A stretch of DNA of 5,496 bases, from NCBI GenBank assembly GCA_003135495.1, contig PLBX01000118.1, forward strand, positions 1 to 5,496. The letters run 5' to 3'. The notes below the pieces were generated by a model. The model saw only the letters and a list, made by a program, of their open reading frames with translations. It had not been told where the DNA came from and searched no databases. A program made the position numbers and the translations under genes. The first letter of the stretch is position 1. The number at the start of each line of letters is the position of its first letter. This DNA is from Acidobacteriaceae bacterium. Its GTDB lineage: Bacteria; Acidobacteriota; Terriglobia; Terriglobales; Acidobacteriaceae. Below, in pieces: positions 1 through 5,474 of the stretch.

Positions 1-23
1 TGAGAACTGAGAACTGACAACTG
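1..23. repeat. Heptamer tandem repeat, cut by window edge
   Basis: Three consecutive 7-base units TGAGAAC, TGAGAAC and TGACAAC, followed by the start of a fourth (TG), end four bases before the porin stop codon. The array probably continues to the left of the window. Arrays of this sort (AACTGAG-type heptamers) are, as far as I recall, common between genes in acidobacteria. Its role is unknown. Confidence 0.6.
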
Positions 24-26
24 CCC

Positions 27-1481
27 TCAAAACTCCACATGCGCCCGCAAAGTGGGCACCACAACCGGTCCGCGATCGCGGTTATATCCAGGATTATTAA
101 TATGTTGCACTCCAGGAGCGATATAAATTCCGCGCCAGACATGGGCTGTGTAATAGGACTCGACGATGTTTTCGCGTCCGTAATTCAAGCCGCCATCGCC
201 CAGGAGGAAACCGAGTCCGCCATCGGCGAGATACACCTGATGGTCTTTTTTGATTCCGTTCGACACGAAGGCAATTCCCGCGAGATCTTTTTTGCGATGC
301 CATAGCGCGCCGTTCGCGCCGATTCCCTGATTGAACGTTGAATCAATTTCCGTGTAAGCGAAGGAGTCAGTCTTGCCGTTGTCCCAACCCCAGCGGGCAA
401 AGGCGGTGAAGTTGCGCGAAAGATTCTGCTCCAGGTTCACTCCAAAGCCGTACTTCTGCGTGATATGCCAGGGATGATTGGTGATCTCCGGAACCGGCGC
501 CAGGTGCTTTACGAATGCGATATTCGCATCGCGATAGATGCCCATGTTGGCGTAATTTGTGTACGCGAGCAGCCGGATCACTCCTGATTTTTTTGGGATC
601 AAACCATGCCGCAACTCATATTCATAATTTTCCGCGTGAACCTGCCATGGACGCCACACCAGGTCAATTCCGTTCGCCACCTTCGGCATGAGCGCTTCAG
701 CGAAACGGAAACCCCAGTTGCGATCTTCGTAATCGGCGGTGAATCCTACGGTGTAACCGCGCGTGTCGGCGGCGTAATCCCATGCCCCGTTATTGTCTAC
801 CGACCAGTTCATGAAGCGAAGATGGGTGTCGGTGCCGACGGAATTGACATCGAAAAAATCGGGCATGCTGAACTTGCCAAAGCGAATTTCCAGGCGGCGA
901 CGCGGCAATTCATCGAACAGCGATAGAAAGCTGCGCTGATTTTCGACCTTGTCTTTGCTGAGCGCGAACACCTTGTGAATCATGCCGCGGCCCAGGTAGG
1001 GAGCTTTGCTCAGCAACGGATTACGCACGATGTCGAGATCCGTATTTCCGGCGAGGCCAAGACCGGTGCTGAGAGCCGCGCCGCCAGCCTCCTCGAGGTC
1101 CACCAGCAACTCGGTGGAATCGTTAATTCGGAAACCGGTGTAGAGCGTAAGGACGCGTGATGTGGCTTTTTCGTAATTCGGACTTAAGCTGTTTTTGCCA
1201 CTATAGTCGGCATGAAAATCAGGATGGGCCTGGAAGATGAAGTTCGCCTGGCCGGAGAGCCAGAAGCGCGTGCTCTTAAAATGCGGAAATATCGCTTCGG
1301 GATCGGAAATCGCGTTGGCGGGTGCGGTGGACGGATCGTCCGCTGCAGAGGGAGCATCGTTGTTTGGATCAGGTGCAGGCTGCTGCGCGTACGCCGGGAT
1401 TATGCACGCCGCTGCAAGCGGCAGCCATAGCGCGGCCAAAAGAGTCTTTGCAGCTCTCGATTTATGATTTCGTTTACCCAT
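27..1481 (-). CDS. OprB-like outer-membrane porin
   Basis: A 484-residue outer-membrane beta-barrel protein, probably a diffusion channel for small solutes. The N-terminus is a clear signal peptide: basic residues 2-12, a hydrophobic stretch 13-28, and a likely signal peptidase I site AYA|QQ after residue 32. A Pro/Ala/Asp-rich linker runs to about residue 60. The rest alternates aromatic and polar residues as barrel strands do, for example RLEIRFGKFSMPDFFD (197-212) and WDYAADTRGYTVG (234-246). The C-terminal block NNPGYNRDRGPV (462-473) and the final Phe closely resemble carbohydrate-selective porins of the OprB family, and the length fits. The start is ATG with a modest GGGA four bases upstream. 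It is the last gene of the minus-strand cluster, 59 bases after the 75-residue gene. The family name suggests sugar uptake, but its position behind an NRAMP transporter makes metal passage a reasonable inference, as with MnoP and MntH in Bradyrhizobium. Family call firm, substrate unknown. Confidence 0.88.
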   Translation of the reverse strand: MGKRNHKSRAAKTLLAALWLPLAAACIIPAYAQQPAPDPNNDAPSAADDPSTAPANAISDPEAIFPHFKSTRFWLSGQANFIFQAHPDFHADYSGKNSLSPNYEKATSRVLTLYTGFRINDSTELLVDLEEAGGAALSTGLGLAGNTDLDIVRNPLLSKAPYLGRGMIHKVFALSKDKVENQRSFLSLFDELPRRRLEIRFGKFSMPDFFDVNSVGTDTHLRFMNWSVDNNGAWDYAADTRGYTVGFTADYEDRNWGFRFAEALMPKVANGIDLVWRPWQVHAENYEYELRHGLIPKKSGVIRLLAYTNYANMGIYRDANIAFVKHLAPVPEITNHPWHITQKYGFGVNLEQNLSRNFTAFARWGWDNGKTDSFAYTEIDSTFNQGIGANGALWHRKKDLAGIAFVSNGIKKDHQVYLADGGLGFLLGDGGLNYGRENIVESYYTAHVWRGIYIAPGVQHINNPGYNRDRGPVVVPTLRAHVEF

Positions 1482-1540
1482 TTTTTCCCGCGGTCTAACC
1501 CTTCAGCATGCAGTATGCGCCCTAGTTGATTGCGAGAGCG

Positions 1541-1768
1541 TTACACTGCGGCACAAGCCGAGCGTACATTCTCTGTGGCTCTCTCCCATTTGATTCGGAG
1601 TTGACGCTTGCCGTCGTTGTCGGTGACCACGGCCCAACTCATGCGAAGTTTCTGTTCGGCGTTGCGTCCCAATTGCTCGAAAGTAGCCTCTTGGCATTGG
1701 GTCGCTCGCGTGAGTTGTGACGTCGGCACCGCCATCGTTTTTGCGGAGGCAGTTGTGCAGCAAGTCAT
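1541..1768 (-). CDS. Small hypothetical protein, 75 aa
   Basis: I do not recognise this protein. It is 75 residues with no signal peptide and no membrane segment. The N-terminal third is rich in Thr, Ala and Cys (Cys3, Cys4, Cys24). The centre, LRMSWAVVTDNDGKRQLRIKWE (about 41-62), looks like a two-stranded beta hairpin with a turn at DNDGK and a Trp in each strand. Cys71 lies near the end. It is judged real because a strong ribosome binding site lies at the ideal distance, it runs in the same direction as its neighbours, and it fills the space between the 82-residue gene (41 bases away) and the porin (59 bases away). Overlapping frames lack such a site. Four cysteines in a metal-transport cluster might hint at metal binding, but they do not form a recognised motif. 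Confidence 0.62.
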   Translation of the reverse strand: MTCCTTASAKTMAVPTSQLTRATQCQEATFEQLGRNAEQKLRMSWAVVTDNDGKRQLRIKWERATENVRSACAAV

Positions 1769-1776
1769 TTTCTTTT

Positions 1777-1784
1777 CCTCCTTT
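1777..1784 (-). promoter_or_regulatory. Strong Shine-Dalgarno of the 75-aa gene
   Basis: On the minus strand this reads AAAGGAGG, a near-perfect anti-16S match, with eight bases between it and the ATG at 1768. It is the best ribosome binding site in the window. It fixes the start of the 75-residue gene and is the main reason to accept that gene. Confidence 0.75.
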
Positions 1785-1809
1785 CTGTAGATTTTTCAAT
1801 CCCGTTCTC

Positions 1810-2058
1810 CTAACGCGCGTGTTGCCCAAATGCACCCGCCAAATCCAGCACGTGATAGAGCACGAGCAACATCATCAGGATCAGATACCCACGCAGCGTT
1901 ATCAGTGAGATTTTTACGCTCGTCGTCATCGGCATTGTTCCGAGCTGGGACGTATCAATTTTTGTTTCTCGCACATCATCCAGCGGATGCACGACTAGAA
2001 AGTGGCCTTCCGGAACCTTTGAGATCGCAGTCGGACGTAAAACGTCAAGCATGCTCAT
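1810..2058 (-). CDS. Small single-pass membrane protein, 82 aa
   Basis: I do not recognise the family. Residues 1-48 are polar and mixed (LRPTAISKVPEGHFLVVHPLDD at 7-28), followed by a hydrophobic helix at about 57-77 (GYLILMMLLVLYHVLDLAGAF) preceded by Arg56 and Lys49. A short tail GQHAR closes the protein. This suggests one membrane segment with a cytoplasmic N-terminus by the positive-inside rule. The first ATG (2058) has GAGG seven bases upstream; a second ATG two codons on is an alternative start. The gene begins 20 bases after the NRAMP stop codon, so the two are almost certainly co-transcribed. Small membrane proteins next to transporters often tune or stabilise them (MgtS with MgtA is a known case). 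A similar role here is inference from position only. Confidence 0.68.
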   Translation of the reverse strand: MSMLDVLRPTAISKVPEGHFLVVHPLDDVRETKIDTSQLGTMPMTTSVKISLITLRGYLILMMLLVLYHVLDLAGAFGQHAR

Positions 2059-2078
2059 GAACGCGCCTCGTTTCTCCG

Positions 2079-3407
2079 CTAATTGGACGGAAACAGTCTG
2101 GGGGCGGCCACTTGGGCCGCCAGAATGAGTGAGAGGATGAAGAGAACGATGATGATGGTCCAGTTCACCCAGTTGTTCCAGCGCTTGTTGGCGAATTGCT
2201 CGCCCAGCATCTGCTTATCGTTGAGCAGCAATTGCAGGAAAATGATGGCCGAGGGCAGCATGATGCCTGCCAGGGCCTGCACGCCCAGAATGATCAGTTG
2301 CAATGGAACTCCGGGGATCAGCACAATGGCCGCGGCCGCCCCCACGCATAACACATACGTCACATAGAAGCCGCGCGCCTTTTTTGCGGGCATATCCAGG
2401 CTGTGCGGCCATCCCTTTACCTCGCCATACGCCCAAGCGCTCGACAGCGAAATCGCGGTTGTGCCCAGCACTGCCGCGTTGATCATCAGCAGCAAAATAG
2501 CGCTGCGCACAACTTCTCCGGAAAAAAGGTGCAGATCGTTTGCCATTTGCGCCGGATCGGAAAACACGACTCCGTGCATTTTGGCCGCGTTACCCGCGAT
2601 CATCATGCAAGCTGCAACCACAATGGTGAAGACTGCGCCCAGAAAGGTGTCCAGCTGTGCCCACTTCACATCCGAAAAGCGCAAACGCTTGTCGGCGATG
2701 CAACTTTGCTGGAAAAACAATTGCCACGGCGCGATCGTCGTTCCCACCGTGGCGACGATCAGAAAAACCAGATTAGCGGTCAGACCGCCTTCCGGGATCC
2801 CAGGTACGAGCGTGTTATAAGAAAGCTCCGCGAACGAGGGACGCAGTTTGAGCGCGAGAAAAACCCACGCCAGGTCGAGCAGACACAGAAACACCGTCAC
2901 ACGTTCCCAGCGCCGGTAGCTGCCGGTGAGCACCATCACAGTAAGCCCGACCGCCGCCAGCGGAACTCCCACCTTGGGAGCGATATTCATGTGACTCAAC
3001 GCCAGCGAGATTGCGGCGAACTCGGTCACCAGAGTGAGGAAGTTGACCAGTTGCAGGTCCACCAGCGAGAACAGCCCCCACCAGCGGCCGAAGCGCTGGT
3101 AGATCATCGCCGCGTGGCCCTTTCCAGTCGCGATCCCCAGCCTGACCACCATCTCCTGGATGAAGTAAGTCACAGGCAGCAGCAAGAGCAGCAGCCAAAG
3201 CAGCCTTGTGCCGTACTGGGCGCCAGCCTGGACGTAGGTCGAAACCGCCCCGGCATCGTTGTCGGCTTCCATGACGATCAAGCCGGGACCGAAAACCACG
3301 AGGAATGTCATCACGCGATACAGCCATTTGCTGCGCACAACACGGCCCCGGAGCGGAAGCTGGTCTTCTGCAGTCACATTGGAATCGAGCAATACTTCTT
3401 CCTGCAT
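2079..3407 (-). CDS. NRAMP-family divalent metal transporter, atypical site
   Basis: An inner-membrane transporter of the NRAMP (SLC11/MntH) family, 442 residues with about 11 hydrophobic segments. The TM1 frame GPG...AGAQYG (about residues 40-66) and the TM6 stretch VGTTIAPWQLFF (221-232) align with the family without gaps. The ion-site residues differ. The TM1 motif DPGN reads DAGA: Asp51 is kept and the Asn becomes Ala. Acidic Glu47 and Asp49 precede it. The TM6 Met-Pro-His reads Ala226-Pro227-Trp228. The Met normally favours soft transition metals, and its loss is reported in NRAMP-related magnesium transporters, so the substrate may be Mg2+ or another hard ion. This is why I do not call it mntH. 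I chose the ATG at 3407, with GGGAG seven bases upstream, over an in-frame GTG at 3437 that has no clear site and lies in a predicted hairpin. It is first in the minus-strand cluster and divergent from a metal sensor gene. Confidence 0.92.
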   Translation of the reverse strand: MQEEVLLDSNVTAEDQLPLRGRVVRSKWLYRVMTFLVVFGPGLIVMEADNDAGAVSTYVQAGAQYGTRLLWLLLLLLPVTYFIQEMVVRLGIATGKGHAAMIYQRFGRWWGLFSLVDLQLVNFLTLVTEFAAISLALSHMNIAPKVGVPLAAVGLTVMVLTGSYRRWERVTVFLCLLDLAWVFLALKLRPSFAELSYNTLVPGIPEGGLTANLVFLIVATVGTTIAPWQLFFQQSCIADKRLRFSDVKWAQLDTFLGAVFTIVVAACMMIAGNAAKMHGVVFSDPAQMANDLHLFSGEVVRSAILLLMINAAVLGTTAISLSSAWAYGEVKGWPHSLDMPAKKARGFYVTYVLCVGAAAAIVLIPGVPLQLIILGVQALAGIMLPSAIIFLQLLLNDKQMLGEQFANKRWNNWVNWTIIIVLFILSLILAAQVAAPRLFPSN

Positions 3408-3414
3408 CGTTGAT

Positions 3415-3419
3415 CTCCC
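3415..3419 (-). promoter_or_regulatory. Ribosome binding site deciding NRAMP start
   Basis: The minus strand reads GGGAG here, seven bases before the ATG at 3407. The upstream in-frame GTG (3437) has no comparable site, so this element supports the 442-residue form over a 452-residue form. Confidence 0.6.
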
Positions 3420-3434
3420 GGAGGCGAACCCGGC

Positions 3435-3494
3435 CACGATTGGGACACTCGTGAGCGCACCACGCTGCGCGTGCGCGCCGGAGTAAATTCCGGC
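3435..3494 (-). promoter_or_regulatory. Three tiled hairpins in NRAMP leader
   Basis: Three perfect dyads lie almost end to end on the leader strand: GCCGGA/TCCGGC around a 6-base loop (3477-3494), GCGCAC/GTGCGC (3455-3476, with an alternative inner CACGC/GCGTG pairing), and CACGA/TCGTG around a 9-base loop (3435-3453). They end about 16 bases before the ribosome binding site. I recognise no known riboswitch class. The dyads are seen in the sequence; a regulatory role is inference. Chance pairing in GC-rich DNA cannot be excluded. Confidence 0.4.
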
Positions 3495-3537
3495 CAGCAG
3501 CGACGCGGCTGATCGCGTTCTTGTCTCAGTTTTTTGG

Positions 3538-3610
3538 GGATGGAAGAAGCAGAAGTGAACCGATAGTGCGGAGTAAAGCGGCTATCGTCTCACGTCTACT
3601 GCTTCCATCC
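3538..3610. repeat. Long imperfect inverted repeat, 29-bp arms
   Basis: Arms at 3538-3566 and 3582-3610 match at 24 of 29 positions without gaps, around a 15-base spacer. The inner six pairs (CGATAG/CTATCG) and the outer nine pairs (GGATGGAAG/CTTCCATCC) are perfect. On the minus strand two mismatches become G-U wobbles, so an RNA hairpin is favoured in the NRAMP leader sense. No T-tract follows in either direction, so it is not an intrinsic terminator. It could be a structured leader, a protein-binding site, or a small mobile palindrome. Confidence 0.7.
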
Positions 3611-3743
3611 AGCGAGCCGCCAACTCGGAGGCTCGTCGATTTGGTTTCTCATATACCTCGTTCGCGTTGTCACGCAGCAAATGCTGCTTCACGCTGCGCG
3701 GACGGCGTATTTTCGCAGCCCGCTTCCGTGCCGACTTTATTTC

Positions 3744-3764
3744 GTATACCATAGGGGGGTATAC
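3744..3764. promoter_or_regulatory. CsoR/RcnR/FrmR-type operator
   Basis: This is a perfect dyad, GTATACC-N7-GGTATAC, whose spacer begins the run ATA-GGGGGG-TAT (3751-3762). A G/C tract flanked by short AT-rich inverted arms is the known operator style of the CsoR/RcnR/FrmR family. It lies 17 bases before the start codon of such a regulator and overlaps its -10 box, which fits autorepression. The same site could also act on leftward transcription, but the NRAMP start is about 340 bases away. Confidence 0.8.
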
Positions 3765-3765
3765 T
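3760..3765 (+). promoter_or_regulatory. Sensor gene -10 box
   Basis: TATACT matches the sigma-70 -10 consensus at five of six positions and sits in the right half of the operator. No good -35 is seen: 17 bases upstream reads TTATTT. Transcription would start near 3772, leaving only about nine leader bases before the ATG at 3781. Confidence 0.6.
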
Positions 3766-3780
3766 ACAGTCAAGAAAAAA

Positions 3781-4053
3781 ATGCACATCGTCGAAGAAAA
3801 ACCCAAGCTCATTCTCCGGATCAAACGAATCAAAGGCCAAATTGCCGCCATCGAGCGCGCCCTGGAAGCTGACGAGGATTGCTCCGACGTGCTGCAACTC
3901 ATCACTGCAGCGCGCGGCGCCATGAACGGGTTGATGGCGGAATTGCTCGAGGGCCATATCCGCTTCCATGTCATCAACCCCAAGCAACTCAGTTCCGAGC
4001 AGGCACTTGCGACGGATGAACTGATTGAGATTGTGCGGTCGTATCTAAAGTGA
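3781..4053 (+). CDS. RcnR/FrmR/CsoR-family metal-sensing repressor
   Basis: A 90-residue all-helical DNA-binding regulator of the DUF156 (CsoR/RcnR/FrmR) family. Known members are tetramers that release DNA on binding metal or formaldehyde. Family marks are RIKRIKGQIAAIERALE (13-29), Cys34, AARGAMNGLMAELLEGHI (43-60) and the C-terminal ELIEIVRSYLK, which is very close to E. coli FrmR. The ligands His2, Cys34, His59 and His63 match the RcnR set His3, Cys35, His60, His64 with a one-residue offset. FrmR's Pro2, needed for formaldehyde chemistry, is replaced by His. Nickel/cobalt-type sensing is therefore the best inference. The start is the ATG at 3781; a longer in-frame reading from 3667 would run through the operator. 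There is no ribosome binding site in the short A-rich leader. No efflux gene, the usual target, is next to it; the nearest partner is the divergent NRAMP cluster. Confidence 0.92.
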   Translation: MHIVEEKPKLILRIKRIKGQIAAIERALEADEDCSDVLQLITAARGAMNGLMAELLEGHIRFHVINPKQLSSEQALATDELIEIVRSYLK

Positions 4054-4135
4054 TCGTTGGCTCAGGACACATTCGCAAGAGAGGCCGCGCATCTCCCAAC
4101 TGCACAACCGACAGGCGCTCAAGAAGGTAATCCCC

Positions 4136-4176
4136 AAAAATAAAAGAGGACAGCCCAGAGCCCCCCAGGCCATCCT
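4136..4176 (-). terminator. Intrinsic terminator, leftward
   Basis: In the minus-strand RNA, AGGAUGGCC pairs with GGCUGUCCU: nine pairs including two G-U wobbles, extendable into the loop by further wobble pairs. CUUUUAUUUUU follows at once (4146-4136). In the plus sense two pairs are lost and no T-tract follows, so it acts leftward. There is no minus-strand gene upstream of it in the window. Confidence 0.6.
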
Positions 4177-4340
4177 TATAATCCCTCCCGGTTAGAAGGG
4201 TTAATGATTTCAACCTAGCAGCGGCACGTTGCGAGAGCATTGCGTTCTTGTGAATATCCAATGAATTTGATGTGACTCGCCAAGAATCCTTTGCACCAAG
4301 CCTCACCAAACAGCCGCGAACCCCTCGATTAACCGCATTC

Positions 4341-4370
4341 CCCCTTCGTGTACCTTCGTGCCCTTAGTGG
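4341..4370. repeat. Three tandem decamers
   Basis: Three 10-base units follow each other: CCCCTTCGTG, TACCTTCGTG and CCCTTAGTGG. The first two share CCTTCGTG and the third is diverged. Similar intergenic strings (CACGAAGG-type on the other strand) are, as I recall, scattered through acidobacterial and related genomes. The element contains the GTG at 4348 that would extend the ABC frame. That makes this upstream start unlikely. Confidence 0.5.
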
Positions 4371-4437
4371 TAAATGCCTTACGAACTGCAGAACCGCAAC
4401 GAACCGGCGATGTTGTAAAGTGGAATTCCGTTACCGC

Positions 4438-5223
4438 ATGAAACTCCAACCTCCATTACTTGACTTGCAAAACATTCGCGTAATGCGCGGCGAAAAGATC
4501 GTACTCGACAACTTCAGCCTCAGCATAAATGTTGACGAGCACATCGCCGTGCTCGGGCCAAACGGCTGCGGAAAATCCACGCTCATCAAGACCATCACGC
4601 GCGAATGCTATCCCATGGTGCGCCAAGGCTCGAGCATGAGCATCCTAGGCCAGAAAAACTGGAATGTTTTTGAGCTGCGCTCTCTGCTTGGCATCGTCTC
4701 GAATGATTTGATGTCCTCCTGCACCGGCGATGCCAGCGGCCTCGACGTCGTGCTCTCCGGCTTCTTCAGCAGTACCCGAATCTTCCCGAATCATACGGTT
4801 GATCCGGCGCACTTGGAGCTAGCGAAGAAGGCGTTGGCTGATCTAGGCGTGGCGCATCTGGCGGAGCGTCCAGTCGAGGCCATGTCTTCGGGCGAGGCCA
4901 AACGTGTGTTAATTGCCCGGGCGCTGGTTCACAAACCACGCGCGCTTTTGTTCGACGAACCGAGCAATTCTCTGGACATCCTGGCGCAGCACGGATTGCG
5001 CGAGACCATGCGCTCGCTGGCACAATCGGGCATCGGCATTATTCTCGTGACCCATGAACTTCCCGATGTAGTGCCGGAGATAGAGCGCGTTGTGCTGATG
5101 TCAAACGGCCGAATCGTGGCCGACGGGCACAAGGAAGAAGTCTTGCGGGCGGAAAGACTGAGCAAGTTGTTCGGCCTCAAAGTTGAACTCGCCCAGCGCG
5201 ATGGTTTTTACCACATCTGGTAA
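4438..5223 (+). CDS. ABC transporter ATP-binding protein, YlmA/ModF-like
   Basis: A 261-residue ATPase with one ABC domain and no membrane segment. Walker A is GPNGCGKST (40-48), the signature is MSSGE (149-153, in place of LSGGQ), Walker B is ALLFDEP (169-175) with Asp173 and Glu174, the D-loop is SLD (178-180), and the H-loop is His206 in VTHEL. The usual Q-loop glutamine region reads GIVSNDL (85-91), with Ser88 where Gln is expected. This feature and the following GLDVVLSGFF (101-110) recall the YlmA/ModF group of ABC proteins. The domain is complete and should hydrolyse ATP. I chose the ATG at 4438, eight residues before the first beta strand. The in-frame GTG at 4348 would add 30 unrelated residues from repeat DNA. 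The site upstream is weak (GGA, 13 bases away). No permease lies in the window, so the partner and substrate are unknown. Confidence 0.88.
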   Translation: MKLQPPLLDLQNIRVMRGEKIVLDNFSLSINVDEHIAVLGPNGCGKSTLIKTITRECYPMVRQGSSMSILGQKNWNVFELRSLLGIVSNDLMSSCTGDASGLDVVLSGFFSSTRIFPNHTVDPAHLELAKKALADLGVAHLAERPVEAMSSGEAKRVLIARALVHKPRALLFDEPSNSLDILAQHGLRETMRSLAQSGIGIILVTHELPDVVPEIERVVLMSNGRIVADGHKEEVLRAERLSKLFGLKVELAQRDGFYHIW

Positions 5224-5390
5224 GAGGCTGCGGGGCAGACTTTACGCCCTACCAACTTCGCAATGCACAACGCCCACGCACTTACACGGTGGCTCCGGTA
5301 TGTTGACTGGGCACGCCCGGCCATATGCTCGGCATCACAGCCTCGCGTGATCTTCCGCGCTGCGTGGGACCGCGCTCCCGCTGCTATATT

Positions 5391-5419
5391 GATCGGAGCC
5401 TCCCCTGGGGCTTTCGATC
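5391..5419. repeat. Imperfect hairpin in 3' intergenic region
   Basis: GATCGGAGCC and GGCTTTCGATC can pair with one bulged T and one G-U around an eight-base loop. A T-run (TTTT) occurs only about 18 bases later, so it is at best a weak terminator for the ABC gene. The 273 bases after that gene hold no convincing coding region; the short frame 5263-5487 has no ribosome binding site and runs into the palindrome at the window edge. Confidence 0.35.
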
Positions 5420-5474
5420 AACATTCTTCTGATCAATTTTGCTCCGGGATGGCTTCCAGGGATTGGCTTGAAGG

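Larger units (their letters stand above)
3408..3780. other. Divergent intergenic region, NRAMP to sensor
   Basis: No convincing gene lies in these 373 bases. Reading from the NRAMP side, they hold the NRAMP ribosome binding site, the tiled hairpins, a long imperfect inverted repeat (3538-3610), a small palindrome GCAGCA-AA-TGCTGC (3674-3687), and the operator and -10 box of the sensor gene. I could not find a persuasive minus-strand promoter for the NRAMP cluster. TTGCTG with TATATG 19 bases on (about 3650-3684) is a weak candidate. Confidence 0.6.
4054..4437. other. Intergenic region without a gene
   Basis: These 384 bases lie between the sensor and ABC genes. An open minus-strand frame (3989-4309) is not credible because it overlaps the sensor's 3' end and contains an intrinsic terminator. 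Visible elements are that terminator (4136-4176), an isolated TATAAT at 4177-4182 with no -35, and three tandem decamers (4341-4370). I saw no clear promoter for the ABC gene and no terminator in the plus sense after the sensor gene. Confidence 0.55.

Noticed and set aside
1503..1835. Minus-strand open frame of 110 codons
   Set aside because: It overlaps both small genes in another frame, its start lies inside the 82-residue gene, and it has no ribosome binding site or plausible protein features.
2403..3413. Long plus-strand open frame of 336 codons
   Set aside because: It is antisense to the NRAMP gene and is rich in His, Gln and Arg, as expected for the shadow of a membrane protein gene.
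3408..3500. Known manganese (yybP-ykoY) or magnesium (M-box) riboswitch in the NRAMP leader
   Set aside because: I could not find the conserved motifs of these classes in the leader strand.
3538..3610. Palindrome as an intrinsic terminator
   Set aside because: No T-tract follows the stem on either strand; the T-run at 3530-3535 lies on the wrong side.
3650..3657. Second half-site (ATATACC) for the sensor
   Set aside because: It has no matching partner arm and no G-tract, so it is not a full operator.
3582..3983. Minus-strand open frame of 133 codons
   Set aside because: It is antisense to most of the sensor gene and passes through the operator and the palindrome; the protein is unlike any family and no start is supported. 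A shorter start at 3752 lies in the operator with no Shine-Dalgarno.
4177..4182. Perfect TATAAT on the plus strand
   Set aside because: No -35 at a usable distance, it lies against the terminator stem, and the next gene starts over 250 bases away.
3989..4309. Minus-strand open frame of 106 codons
   Set aside because: It overlaps the sensor 3' end, contains a predicted intrinsic terminator in the middle, and lacks a ribosome binding site.
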